A stretch of DNA of 64,000 bases from Pseudomonas costantinii (GTDB lineage Bacteria; Pseudomonadota; Gammaproteobacteria; Pseudomonadales; Pseudomonadaceae). The position numbers were made by a program, and so were the translations under genes. This document shows positions 53,067 to 62,245 of this stretch, piece after piece. How positions within the stretch are numbered: the stretch's first letter is position 1; each line of letters begins with the position of its first letter. The stretch is taken from positions 1 to 64,000 of the forward strand of contig NZ_MDDR01000045.1 in the NCBI RefSeq assembly GCF_001870435.1, given 5' to 3'. The notes beneath the pieces were generated by a model that saw only the letters and a list, made by a program, of their open reading frames with translations, had not been told where the DNA came from and ran no database searches.

Positions 53067-55661
53067 ATGATGACGATTCCCCGCCTGGGCCAACCGCAGG
53101 TGCAACCGCGCTTTGCCCTTAATCCGCTGACCTCGATGGTTCTCAAGGCCCTGGCTGTATTGTCTGGTGCATTGCTGGCCTCTTCGGTATGGGCTGAAGA
53201 CGTGCAGTTCAACGACGCCTTCCTGCCCGATGATTCCCGCAGCCTCGACCTGACCCAGTACGAAAAGGGCAACCCGGTGTTGCCGGGTAACTATCGAGCG
53301 GATGTGGCGGTGAATGGCACCTTGGTCAGTCGTCAGGATATTCGCATCAATGCCGATGCCGACGGCAGTCATCCGGTGGTGTGTTTCAACAGCGGCTTGC
53401 TGCAACTGATCGGCGTGGACCTGCGCAAGTTGTCGGCACACGCCACGGCAGCGCTGGAGAGCGGCGCGACGTGCCTGGACCTTGGCCAGTTGATCGAAGG
53501 CGCCACGGCGACCTTTTCGCCGGCCAACCAACAACTGGATATCAGCATCCCGCAGATCGCTTTGCGCCGTGACGCCCGTGGGTATGTCAGCCCTGAGTTG
53601 TGGGACCGAGGCGTGACCGCCGGAACCTTGAGTTACACCTTCAACGCTAACCACAACAAAACCGATTTCGGTAATTACGATTCCGCCTATCTGGGCCTGA
53701 ATGCCGGTTTGAACCTGGGTGATTGGCGTCTGCGCCATAACGGTTCGTTGAACTGGCAGAAGAACACGGGCCAGGATTACCAGACGCTCAATACCTACGC
53801 TCAGCGTGATGTGACCAGCCTGCAAAGCCAATTGACCGTGGGCGAGGCCAATACCAGTGGCGAGATCTTCGACACCTTGGCCTACCGTGGTGTGCAACTG
53901 GGCACTGATGACCGCATGTTGCCCGAGTCCCAGCGCGGTTATGCGCCAGTTATCCGTGGCATTGCGCGTACCGGGGCGCGAGTGGCTGTGCGCCAAGCCG
54001 GCAATCTGCTCTACGAAACCACGGTGGCGCCGGGCGCTTTTGTGATCGATGACCTGTACGCCACCGGCTACGGCGGTGATCTGGACGTGACCGTGTACGA
54101 GGCAGACGGCAGCGAGCAGCGTTTTATCGTGCCGTACGCCGCCACCGCCCAACTGTTGCGCCCGGGGACTTCGCGATTCAGCGTGACCGCCGGTGAAACC
54201 CGCAGCAACTACCTCGACCAACAAGCCAAGCTGGTGCAAGGCACCTATCAGCTCGGCCTGAGCAATGTGTTCACCGGTTACACCGGCGTGCAGGCCAGCG
54301 ACGATTACCGTTCGATGCTCGGCGGCCTGGCGTTCGGCACGCCGGTGGGTGCTATGGCCGTGGACGTGACCCAGGCCCAGACCGACCTGAAAGGCGGCCA
54401 GGCCAGCGGTCAGAGTGTGCGCATGAGCTACAGCAAAAATATCCTCAGTACCGGTAGCAACTTCGCGGTGGCGGCCACACGGTTTTCCACTCAGAACTAC
54501 CTGGACTTCAGCAACGCGATGCAACTGCTGGATGCCGAACGCACGGGTTTGGATTCCAGTTTGTTCGGGCGCCCTCGCAGCCGCCTGTCTCTCACGGCCA
54601 ACCAGAGTCTTGGCGCCTTGGGGCAGGTGGCGTTCAGTGGTTTCACCCAGAACTACTGGAATCAGCCGGGACGCGATGTGCAGTACCAGTTCAGCTACAG
54701 CAAGCAGGTGCGCCAGGTCAGTTTAGGCGTCAGCGCCAACCGCAGTCGTGTCGGCCTGGGCGAGATGGACAACAGCCTGTTATTTACCGTGAGCATGCCG
54801 CTGGAGTTCGGTAAGTCTCGCAGCCAGCCGCAACTGTCGGCGCGTGTCATGCGTGACAACCAAGGTAACTACAGCGAGCAAGCGACCCTCAGCGGCACCG
54901 CCGGCGAGGATCGCGAGTATCAATACAGCCTCACCGGTAGTCACGATGGTGCTAGTCGTACCAACAGCACCTCGGTCAACGGCCAGTACATCGGGCCCAA
55001 GGCGATTGTCGGCGGCACGGTCAGTCGGGGCGAGGGCTACGACAGCCTGTCGCTGAATGCCAGCGGCAGTGTGGTTGCTCACCCTGAAGGTGTGACGTTC
55101 ACGCCGTATCGCGGTGAAACCATGGCTGTTATCAGCGCACCGGGAGCAGAGGGCGCCAGGGTGGCTGGCTTCCCTGGCCTGAAACTCGATGGTCGCGGCA
55201 ATGCGGTCGTACCGTACTTGCGCCCTTACGAGTTGAACGAAGTGGCCATCGACCCGATGGGCTCCTCGTTGAATGTCGAACTGACGGAAACCAGCCAGCA
55301 AGTGGCACCGCGTGCCGGTGCCGTGGTGGCCCTCAAATACGGCACCAGCAGTGGCGAAGCCGTGTTGCTCAACGTGACCCTGGCCGATGGCAGCGCGCTG
55401 CCGTTCGGTGCCAGCGTAGCGGACGACCGTGGGGTATCGGTGGGGGTGGTCGGGCAGGGCGGCCAGTTGTATGCACGGGTCAAGGAAAATGCTCGTCGCC
55501 TATTGATCAGTTGGGGAACCCAGGCGGGGCAGCAATGCGCGTTGGCGTTACCTCCAGGGAAAAGTGATGGCAAACAACTGCGTCAAGTGGACGTGGTGTG
55601 TTCGGTCGTTCAACTCGATGAACGTGTTGCTTCTGTGAACAGCGGACAGGATAAATTGTGA
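53067..55661 (+). CDS. Outer-membrane fimbrial usher (FimD/PapC family)
   Basis: Secretes and assembles the fimbria. 864 residues: signal segment to about residue 48 (SSVWAED), PapC-N domain (FNDAFLPDDSRSLDLTQYEKGNPVLPGNYRADV in type), a 24-strand barrel with plug (PVIRGIARTGARVAVRQAG), and C-terminal domains with the disulfide-bearing end GQQCALALPPGKSDGKQLRQVDVVC. The signal region is longer than usual; a start at a later Met such as MVLKAL is possible. Stop overlaps the adhesin start (TGATG). Confidence 0.93.
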   Translation: MMTIPRLGQPQVQPRFALNPLTSMVLKALAVLSGALLASSVWAEDVQFNDAFLPDDSRSLDLTQYEKGNPVLPGNYRADVAVNGTLVSRQDIRINADADGSHPVVCFNSGLLQLIGVDLRKLSAHATAALESGATCLDLGQLIEGATATFSPANQQLDISIPQIALRRDARGYVSPELWDRGVTAGTLSYTFNANHNKTDFGNYDSAYLGLNAGLNLGDWRLRHNGSLNWQKNTGQDYQTLNTYAQRDVTSLQSQLTVGEANTSGEIFDTLAYRGVQLGTDDRMLPESQRGYAPVIRGIARTGARVAVRQAGNLLYETTVAPGAFVIDDLYATGYGGDLDVTVYEADGSEQRFIVPYAATAQLLRPGTSRFSVTAGETRSNYLDQQAKLVQGTYQLGLSNVFTGYTGVQASDDYRSMLGGLAFGTPVGAMAVDVTQAQTDLKGGQASGQSVRMSYSKNILSTGSNFAVAATRFSTQNYLDFSNAMQLLDAERTGLDSSLFGRPRSRLSLTANQSLGALGQVAFSGFTQNYWNQPGRDVQYQFSYSKQVRQVSLGVSANRSRVGLGEMDNSLLFTVSMPLEFGKSRSQPQLSARVMRDNQGNYSEQATLSGTAGEDREYQYSLTGSHDGASRTNSTSVNGQYIGPKAIVGGTVSRGEGYDSLSLNASGSVVAHPEGVTFTPYRGETMAVISAPGAEGARVAGFPGLKLDGRGNAVVPYLRPYELNEVAIDPMGSSLNVELTETSQQVAPRAGAVVALKYGTSSGEAVLLNVTLADGSALPFGASVADDRGVSVGVVGQGGQLYARVKENARRLLISWGTQAGQQCALALPPGKSDGKQLRQVDVVCSVVQLDERVASVNSGQDKL

Positions 55662-56761
55662 TGAAAGTCATGCAAATGTTGAAAGCCGGTGTGGCTGTCG
55701 TGGGGATGGTGTTGGCGGCAGGGGCAGCGTTTGCCGACTGCAACATCAACAGTGGTTCGGTCAAAATGGTGCGTACCCAGCCGCTGCTGGGAGTCAACCT
55801 GACGGTGGGGCGTGACGTACCGCTGGGCGCGGAAATCTACCGACAAACCTTCACCCCTGTCAGCGGGCTGCAGGTGGGTTGTACCGCAGGGCTTTATAGC
55901 ATCGAGACCAGGCGTTCGTTGGCGGTTACCCCGTTGCCCCATGCCAATTGGTCGGGTACGCCCTATGCGGGAAAGGTGTATGAGACTGGCGTCAAAGGGA
56001 TAGGCGTAGCGATCTGGTACAGCGGTAATGCCATGCCAACCTCTGGTTTCGGTACCAACTGTGGCGGTGGGACCAGTTCCTGTAACTGGAACATTAGTAG
56101 CACGATGGTGTTTGACCTTTCGTTCATCAAAATTGGTGAGGTCGGAGCAGGGACGATTCAGGGCGCCTCATTGCCGACTATGGTGCAAAGCTTCATCACG
56201 ACTAACACTGTCGAATTCGAACGGGTCAACTTCTCCGGCAGCATCAATATCGTCTCGCGCACTTGCTTGACATCGAACGTCAATGTGCCCATGGGGACGC
56301 ACCTGACCAACGAGTTCGGCGGCAAGAATACCTTTACGCCGTGGCAGGACTTTTCGATCGAGCTGAATAATTGCCCAGCTTTCAATGGTTACTATCAGGG
56401 TACCGGCCCGCGCTGGTTAAGCGATGGCACCTCGAACAATCTGGACTCGCGCAAGAGCAACACGTTGAGGGTACGCATCGATCCGACGCTGCCGGCTATC
56501 AATCCGTCGCAGGGCATTCTCAGCCTCGACCCCAGCGCAGCGGGCAAGGCGCCGGCTGCAACCGGCGTGAGCGTGCAAGTCGCCGACAGTGGTGGTGGCC
56601 CCTTGCCGCTATCCACGTTGCGCGCCAGCGGCATCGTGCCGTTGGACGTGGAAGGTCACGCTTACTCCATCAAACTCAAGGCCCGCTATATCCAGACCGA
56701 AGACCGCATCACCGCCGGCCCGGCAAACGCCACGGCTACGTTCACCATCGACTACTACTGA
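55661..56761 (+). CDS. Fimbrial tip adhesin, two-domain
   Basis: 366 residues, the usual size of a FimH/CupB6-like tip adhesin. Signal peptide ends GAAFADCN (about residue 23). The N-terminal lectin-like domain (about 24-190) has four or more Cys (DCNIN, GLQVGCTAG, GTNCGGGTSSCNW) that may form disulfides. The C-terminal pilin-like domain starts around VEFERVNFSGSINIVSRTC and ends ATFTIDYY, typical of subunits joined by donor-strand exchange. Receptor unknown. The ATG at 55661 shares its A with the usher stop. Confidence 0.88.
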   Translation: MKVMQMLKAGVAVVGMVLAAGAAFADCNINSGSVKMVRTQPLLGVNLTVGRDVPLGAEIYRQTFTPVSGLQVGCTAGLYSIETRRSLAVTPLPHANWSGTPYAGKVYETGVKGIGVAIWYSGNAMPTSGFGTNCGGGTSSCNWNISSTMVFDLSFIKIGEVGAGTIQGASLPTMVQSFITTNTVEFERVNFSGSINIVSRTCLTSNVNVPMGTHLTNEFGGKNTFTPWQDFSIELNNCPAFNGYYQGTGPRWLSDGTSNNLDSRKSNTLRVRIDPTLPAINPSQGILSLDPSAAGKAPAATGVSVQVADSGGGPLPLSTLRASGIVPLDVEGHAYSIKLKARYIQTEDRITAGPANATATFTIDYY

Positions 56762-56770
56762 GGCCCTGCC

Positions 56771-57985
56771 ATGTCCTTTCTACCACTGCGGGTATTGGTG
56801 CTCGAAGATCATCTTTTCCAACGTTCCGTGGCCGTCAGCCTGTTGAAGCAACTGGGTTGCGGTGAAGTACTGGAAGCTGCCAACGGCAGTGAGGCCATGG
56901 CTGTGCTTCAGCGTGCGGGGTCGGTGGACGTGGTGGTGTGCGACCTGCAAATGGATGGCATGGATGGGTTGGAGTTTATCCAACGTATCAGTGCAACCGG
57001 CCAGGTGGGCGCGATCATCGTCAGCAGTGGTTTGCCATGGGATGTGCGCCGTGCGGTGCGGCAGATGGGCGCGTTGCTGGGGATGAACATGCTGGGTGAC
57101 GTTGGTAAACCGTTGCAGGCGGAGGCGTTGCAGCCGTTGCTCGAACTTGCGTTGAGCCAGCGTCCAGCAGAGTGCGCAGCACTATCGACACCGGAGATCG
57201 CCGATGAGCAGGAAGTGCGCCAGGCTATCCTCGATCAGCAGTTGGAGGCCTATTACCAACCTAAGTTCGACCTGCGCAGCGGCGCTGCTCTCGGGGTGGA
57301 AGTGCTTGTGCGTTGGAACCATCCGCTCAAGGGCATTCTTTCACCTGCGGTCTTTCTGCCGGCAATGGAGCGTAGCGGCCTGATGGATCAGTTGTTGTTT
57401 ACCTTGATGCAGCAGGCACTGAGCTTGCAGCGACAGGCCAAGGGGCAGGGGCTGAGCCTGGACCTGGCGTTTAACCTGCAAGCGGCGCAGTTGGCCGATG
57501 CGGGTTTGACTGCCCATATCAAAGGCATCCTGACGGCTTACCAGGCCCCGTGCTTTGGTATCACGTTTGAGCTCACTGAAAGCGGCTTGCTGGAAGTGCC
57601 CGCAGTGTCCCTGGAAAACCTGGTGCGCCTGCGCATGATGGGCTGCCGCCTGTCCATCGACGATTTCGGCGCCGGTTTTTCCTCGCTACAGCGCTTGTGC
57701 CAACTGCCCTTCAACGAGATCAAGCTCGACGCCGAGTTTGTGCGCGGCCTGGCCCACGAGCCGCGTTGCCGTGCGGTGATTGGTAGCACCCTGGCCCTGG
57801 GCCAGACCCTGAGCATGTCAGTGGTGGTCGAGGGCATTGAAACGGCTGAACAGCAGCGGCAGTTGTTGGAACTGGGTTGCACCCAGGGCCAGGGTTACTG
57901 GCATGCCCGCCCCATGAGCGGTGCCGACCTGTTGCGCTGGTTGCAACGCAATGCGTCTGCTCGACGTGTGCGGAGGCAGCCGTGA
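56771..57985 (+). CDS. EAL-domain response regulator (RocR/PvrR-like), receiver intact
   Basis: Predicted c-di-GMP phosphodiesterase, 404 residues, paralogue of the protein at 45917. Here the receiver keeps all key residues: VLEDHLFQRSV, Asp in DVVVCDLQMDGMDG and Lys in GDVGKPLQ, so it should be phosphorylatable. The EAL domain has EVL in place of EAL (GVEVLVRWNHP) and keeps AFNLQ, FELTESG, DDFGAGFSSL, IKLDAEFV, VEGIETAEQ and QGY, so activity is likely. It is downstream of the adhesin by nine bases and is probably transcribed with the fimbriae, allowing feedback on c-di-GMP. Confidence 0.9.
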   Translation: MSFLPLRVLVLEDHLFQRSVAVSLLKQLGCGEVLEAANGSEAMAVLQRAGSVDVVVCDLQMDGMDGLEFIQRISATGQVGAIIVSSGLPWDVRRAVRQMGALLGMNMLGDVGKPLQAEALQPLLELALSQRPAECAALSTPEIADEQEVRQAILDQQLEAYYQPKFDLRSGAALGVEVLVRWNHPLKGILSPAVFLPAMERSGLMDQLLFTLMQQALSLQRQAKGQGLSLDLAFNLQAAQLADAGLTAHIKGILTAYQAPCFGITFELTESGLLEVPAVSLENLVRLRMMGCRLSIDDFGAGFSSLQRLCQLPFNEIKLDAEFVRGLAHEPRCRAVIGSTLALGQTLSMSVVVEGIETAEQQRQLLELGCTQGQGYWHARPMSGADLLRWLQRNASARRVRRQP

Positions 57986-58383
57986 TCAATAAAGCCCTGC
58001 GTATCATGATCGCCGACCCCGAGCATTTTCAGCGCCTGCGCCTGGAGCGGGATTTCAATCGCCAGGGGTATTACGCCATCGCGCCGGTGTCGAGCCTGGA
58101 GGAAATGCTCAACTTGCTGGAATACGGTGAACATGGCTTCGATCTGATGCTGATCAACGCTAAATTCGCTATGAGCGAGCGCTTCAATTTGTTTGATTTC
58201 TACCAGGACCAGCCGCTGATGGGGCCGGTTTTTATCTATGGTGTGCCGCAGCAACGGTTGGCGACGTTGAGTGCCCAGGTCGAGGGCCGAATCGTTTTCA
58301 GCTCCGTGCAACTGCCTGAAGGGGGCCCAATCAGGCAGCTACTGCACACAGTTGACCGTTTGCGGCTATCAGTGAGTTCTTAA
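57982..58383 (+). CDS. Stand-alone degenerate receiver-like protein
   Basis: 133 residues from GTG 57982, with GGAGG six bases upstream and a four-base overlap (GTGA) with the EAL gene stop. The alternation LRIMIADPEHFQRLRLERDF, then FDLMLINAKFAMSERF and GPVFIYGVPQQRL follows the receiver fold and the HFQR stretch recalls the FQRSV of the two EAL proteins. The phospho-acceptor Asp is replaced by Asn in LMLINAKF and the conserved Lys is not seen. It may be a phosphorylation-independent adaptor that binds the kinase or the EAL proteins. No known family assigned. Confidence 0.7.
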   Translation: MINKALRIMIADPEHFQRLRLERDFNRQGYYAIAPVSSLEEMLNLLEYGEHGFDLMLINAKFAMSERFNLFDFYQDQPLMGPVFIYGVPQQRLATLSAQVEGRIVFSSVQLPEGGPIRQLLHTVDRLRLSVSS

Positions 58384-58454
58384 AACGACGAAATAGCTCA
58401 AGTCCGCCGCCGAAATGACGACTACCTTCTAAGAACCCAAGAAGGAGTGGCGGC

Positions 58455-58814
58455 ATGAACGTTAAACGTTTGTCAGTGGTTACAGGCTTCCTTGCCATGT
58501 GGGCGGGGGCCTGCATGGCGTCATCACAGGGCGTCATTCAATTTCACGGCAGCATTGTCGAGTCAAGTTGCACATCCGTTGCATCGAGCGGGTCGATGAT
58601 GGAGTTGAAAGGCTGTCCGTTGGCCAGCCGTGGCAGCCGGATCAACGTGCAGCCGGTCAGCAGCGTCAAGGCGCTGGGCAACGCAGCAGCCAACGTCAAG
58701 TTGGTGGCCGACAGCGGCAGCGGACGCTATTACGACCAGCGGTATGTACTGGTGGATCCCCTCGGCAAGCCAATTCACTCGGGGGCTTACGTGATTACCC
58801 TGACCTCGCCTTGA
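58455..58814 (+). CDS. Short fimbrial-subunit-like secreted protein
   Basis: 119 residues with signal peptide ending CMASSQG (about residue 24). The mature start GVIQFHGSIVESSCTSV parallels the pilin donor strand and first Cys (GTINFNGELVNQTCTIA), and a second Cys follows in LKGCPL. The end DPLGKPIHSGAYVITLTSP resembles a pilin C terminus without the final Tyr. It is about 65 residues shorter than the major pilin, so it could be a minor subunit, an assembly terminator or a reduced relic. GAAGGAG precedes the ATG. Confidence 0.75.
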   Translation: MNVKRLSVVTGFLAMWAGACMASSQGVIQFHGSIVESSCTSVASSGSMMELKGCPLASRGSRINVQPVSSVKALGNAAANVKLVADSGSGRYYDQRYVLVDPLGKPIHSGAYVITLTSP

Positions 58815-58936
58815 TCAAACCGCGCAGGTTTTACACAGGATGAGCGTCAACAGCGGGCCGAGAAACCTATAGAATGCTCGCGGCGGCGCTTGTCCTGGGT
58901 GGCCGTTTGATCATCGTCAGAGTACCTCGCCCTTCA

Positions 58937-60121
58937 ATGAGCATTTCAGCCGCAACGCCCCAAGCCAACTGGCAACCGGTCATCGCCCTGGCGTTGGCCG
59001 CTTTTGTATTCAATACCACTGAATTTGTGCCGGTCGGCCTGCTCAGCGCCATCGGCGCCAGCTTCGACATGCCTATTGCCAGCGTCGGCCTGATGCTCAC
59101 CATCTACGCCTGGATCGTGTCGCTGACCTCGCTGCCGGTGATGCTGCTGACGCGTAACATCGAGCGGCGCAAGCTGCTGATCGTACTGTTCGGCATGTTT
59201 ATCGCCAGCCACATCCTTTCCAGCGTCGCCACCAGCTTTGGCTTGCTGATGGTTAGCCGGGTCGGCATTGCCTTGTCCCACGCGTTGTTCTGGTCGATTA
59301 CCGCTTCCCTGGCAGTGCGCCTGGCGCCGGAAGGCAAGCAGGTGCAGGCCCTCGGCCTGCTGGCTACCGGCACCTCGCTGGCGATGGTGTTGGGCATTCC
59401 CCTCGGTCGCCTGCTGGGTGAAGCCATGGGCTGGCGTACCACCTTCCTGGTAATCGGCGCCTTTGCCGCCGCGCTGGTGTTCTGGCTGGCGCGCACTTTG
59501 CCACTGCTGCCGAGCCAAAACTCCGGCTCACTGCGCAGCCTGCCACTGCTGTTCAAACGCCCGGCGCTGGTGGCGCTCTACGTGCTCACCGCCCTGACGG
59601 TCACCGCGCAATTCACCGCCTACAGCTACATCGAACCCTTCGTCGAAGGCGTCGCGGGCATGGGTGGCGGCGCCGTGACCCTGATCCTGCTGGTGTTCGG
59701 CGGCGCGGGCATCATTGGCTCGTTGTTGTTCAGCCTGGTGCATCGCTTCAACCCGCATATTTTCGTGGTCAGCGCGGTGTTCCTGCTGGCGGCGTGCCTG
59801 GCACTGTTGTTGCCGTTGAGCGGGGCCGAGTCTTACCTCGTGGTACTGAGCATTTTCTGGGGCATGGCAATCATGGGCTTCGGCCTGGCCATGCAATCCA
59901 AGGTGCTGGTGCTGGCACCGGACGCCACCGACGTGGCCATGGCGATGTTCTCCGGTATCTACAACATCGGCATCGGCGGCGGCGCCCTGATGGGCAGTTG
60001 GGTCGGCAGCCACTTCGGCTTCGCCTGGATCGGCGCGGCCGGTGGGTTGCTGGCGGCGGTGGCGTTGATTGGGTATTGCCTGGCGATTCGCAAGTATGGG
60101 CAGGGCGTGACCCAGAACTGA
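58937..60121 (+). CDS. sotB: Sugar efflux transporter SotB (MFS)
   Basis: Inner-membrane exporter of sugars such as arabinose or IPTG in E. coli. 394 residues, twelve membrane segments. The sequence follows E. coli SotB closely: ALAAFVFNTTEFVPVGLLSAI, MLTIYAWIVSLTSLPVMLLT, IERRKLLIVLFGMFIASHIL and VLALAPDATDVAMAMFSG in type. ATG 58937 (MSISAATPQ) is used; a frame from 58874 lacks support. Monocistronic, followed by a REPIN-like element. Confidence 0.92.
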   Translation: MSISAATPQANWQPVIALALAAFVFNTTEFVPVGLLSAIGASFDMPIASVGLMLTIYAWIVSLTSLPVMLLTRNIERRKLLIVLFGMFIASHILSSVATSFGLLMVSRVGIALSHALFWSITASLAVRLAPEGKQVQALGLLATGTSLAMVLGIPLGRLLGEAMGWRTTFLVIGAFAAALVFWLARTLPLLPSQNSGSLRSLPLLFKRPALVALYVLTALTVTAQFTAYSYIEPFVEGVAGMGGGAVTLILLVFGGAGIIGSLLFSLVHRFNPHIFVVSAVFLLAACLALLLPLSGAESYLVVLSIFWGMAIMGFGLAMQSKVLVLAPDATDVAMAMFSGIYNIGIGGGALMGSWVGSHFGFAWIGAAGGLLAAVALIGYCLAIRKYGQGVTQN

Positions 60122-60125
60122 GTAT

Positions 60126-60215
60126 GAGCGAGCTTGCTCGCGAAAAACGTTAACGATAACGCAGCGGTTCTGGTTTAACGCGGCGTTCTCAGGTTTTTCG
60201 CGAGCAAGCTCGCTC
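60126..60215. repeat. REP pair in inverted orientation (REPIN)
   Basis: GAGCGAGCTTGCTCGCGAAAAA at the left and TTTTTCGCGAGCAAGCTCGCTC at the right are exact inverse copies of a REP sequence, with CGTTAACG and GCGGTT/AACGCG between. It lies between the convergent sotB and tal genes and may terminate both. Confidence 0.88.
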
Positions 60216-60231
60216 CTACAGGAAGTCGACG

Positions 60232-61155
60232 TTACAGCGCAGCCAACACCGCCTCCAACTTCTCCTGATCCCGCGCAAACTGCCGAATCCCTTCCGCCAG
60301 TTTCTCCGTCGCCATCGCATCTTCATTCGACGCCCAACGGAACTGCGCTTCGGTCAACTGTTGACGCGCTTCGCCTGCGGCACCCGGCACCAGTTTGCGC
60401 GCCAGCGGGCCGTTATCTTCAGCCAGTTTTTGCAGCAAGTCCGGGCTGATGGTCAGGCGATCACAACCCGCCAACTCTTCGATTTGGCTGAGAGTACGGA
60501 AGCTCGCACCCATGACCACGGTTTGGATATCGTTGGCCTTGTAGTAGTTGTAGATGCGCGTGACGGACTGCACGCCCGGGTCCTCGGCGCCGGTGTAGTC
60601 CAGGCCGGTGTTCTTGCGGTACCAGTCGTAGATACGGCCCACGAACGGCGAGATCAGGAACACGCCCGCATCGGCGCAGGCCACGGCTTGGGCGAAGGAG
60701 AACAGCAGGGTCAGGTTGGTCTGGATGCCGGCTTTTTCCAGGCGTTCGGCGGTGCGGATGCCTTCCCAGGTGGAGGCCAGCTTGATCAGCACGCGGTCAC
60801 GGCCGACGCCGGCCTGGTCGTACAGGGCGATCAACTGGTTGGCCTTGGCCCACAGCGCGTCTTCGTCGAAGGACAGGCGCGCGTCAACCTCGGTGGAGAT
60901 GCGCCCCGGGATCACCTTGAGAATGCCGGCACCTACCGACACCGCGAAGTGGTCGCAAGCCAGGCCCACGTCACCCTTGGACAGGTTCACCGCATCGCGC
61001 AGCAGCTCGGCGTATTCCGGGATGGCGGCGGCCTTGAGCAGCAGGGAAGGGTTGGTGGTGGCGTCGACCGGGCGCAGGCGGCTGATGGCTTCCAGGTCGC
61101 CGGTGTCGCAGACCACGGTGGTGAATTGCTTGAGTTGTTCGAGCTTGGACGTCAT
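60232..61155 (-). CDS. tal: Transaldolase B
   Basis: Pentose phosphate pathway enzyme: moves a dihydroxyacetone unit from sedoheptulose-7-phosphate to glyceraldehyde-3-phosphate. 307 residues (family about 310-317). Motifs: RPVDATTNPSLLLKAA at the start, catalytic Schiff-base Lys in DRVLIKLASTWEGI, QTNLTLLFSFAQAVACADA and ISPFVGRIYDWY. ATG 61155 (MTSKLEQLK) with GGAGACCACC upstream; the frame runs on to 61290 without family similarity. Cytoplasmic, single gene. Confidence 0.95.
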   Translation of the reverse strand: MTSKLEQLKQFTTVVCDTGDLEAISRLRPVDATTNPSLLLKAAAIPEYAELLRDAVNLSKGDVGLACDHFAVSVGAGILKVIPGRISTEVDARLSFDEDALWAKANQLIALYDQAGVGRDRVLIKLASTWEGIRTAERLEKAGIQTNLTLLFSFAQAVACADAGVFLISPFVGRIYDWYRKNTGLDYTGAEDPGVQSVTRIYNYYKANDIQTVVMGASFRTLSQIEELAGCDRLTISPDLLQKLAEDNGPLARKLVPGAAGEARQQLTEAQFRWASNEDAMATEKLAEGIRQFARDQEKLEAVLAAL

Positions 61156-61300
61156 GAGCGGTGGTCTCCAGGAAAGGGGCGGAGGCATGGGGTACCCGTT
61201 GTACCACTTCCTGAGCGGCTTGTTTACCCGTACACCAATCCACCAAACCCCTGGAAAGCCCTTTACGCGGCAACCCGATTGGGTTGCCAAATGAAATTAT

Positions 61301-62245
61301 TCAAGGCTTCCAGGTCTGCACATCCTTGGCATCTACTGCTGTGGGTAATAGCCCCGCCTTGAAGAACGCATCCGCAATCTTCTGCTGCTCACCCAACTGA
61401 TCAATCGTCACCGGCTGCACCAGATAACTGCGGTGCGCATTGGCGGCTTCGACGGTTGCCACATCCAGGTTACCCCACAGCGGGCCGAGCACCTTTGCCG
61501 CATCCTGCGGGTGGGTTTTCACCCATTTGCCGGTCTTTTCCAACTGCTCGTACACCACCTTCAACACCTCAGGATGGGCTTTGGCGTAAGGCGTGCCAGT
61601 CAGGTAATAACGCTTGTAGCTCGCCAGCCCGGCGCCATCGGCCAAGGTGCGCGTCGGCAATTGACGTTGCACGCTGGTGAGGAAGGGTTCCCAGGTGACC
61701 CAGGCGTCGACCTTGTTGTTCTCGAACGCCGCACGACCATCGGCGGGCGACAGGTAAGCGGGCTCGATATCCGAGAACGCCAGGCCTGCTTTGGCCAGTG
61801 CAGCAATCAGCAAATAGTGGGTGCCGGCCGCCTTGGTTACCGCGACTTTCTTACCTTTCAAATCCGCCAACTGCTGGATCGGCGAGTCCTTGCGCACCAC
61901 GATGGCTTGGGCCGAAGGCGAGGGCGCTTCCTGGGCGAAGTAGGTGAGTTTGGCTTGGGCCGCCTGGGCGAAAATCGGCACGGTGTCGGCCACGTCGGCG
62001 CTGATATCCACGTTGCCCACGTTGAGCGCTTCCAGCAGTGGCAGGCCGCTTGGGAACTCGTGCCAACTGACGTCGATGTTGTCGGCCTTGAGGGCTTTTT
62101 CCAGGGTGCCCTGGGTTTTCAGCAGGGTGATCAGGGTCGAGGATTTCTGGTAGCCGATGCGTACCGTTTCCTGGGCTTGCGCACTCACGGCGACAGAAAA
62201 GGCCAGTAGCCCGATGACAACGGCGAGGGGACGACGAATAGACAT
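61301..62245 (-). CDS. Sulfonate-type ABC substrate-binding protein (SsuA-like) A
   Basis: Periplasmic binding protein for aliphatic sulfonates or sulfate esters, 314 residues. Signal peptide ends VSAQAQE (about residue 25). Motifs: VRIGYQKSSTLITLLKTQGTLEKAL, SWHEFPSGLPLLEALNVGNVDISADVADTVPIFAQAA and KVDAWVTWEPFLTSVQ. Divergent from a paralogue of the same length (62491), together forming the control region of a sulfur-scavenging cluster. Transport subunits would be outside the window. Confidence 0.9.
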   Translation of the reverse strand: MSIRRPLAVVIGLLAFSVAVSAQAQETVRIGYQKSSTLITLLKTQGTLEKALKADNIDVSWHEFPSGLPLLEALNVGNVDISADVADTVPIFAQAAQAKLTYFAQEAPSPSAQAIVVRKDSPIQQLADLKGKKVAVTKAAGTHYLLIAALAKAGLAFSDIEPAYLSPADGRAAFENNKVDAWVTWEPFLTSVQRQLPTRTLADGAGLASYKRYYLTGTPYAKAHPEVLKVVYEQLEKTGKWVKTHPQDAAKVLGPLWGNLDVATVEAANAHRSYLVQPVTIDQLGEQQKIADAFFKAGLLPTAVDAKDVQTWKP

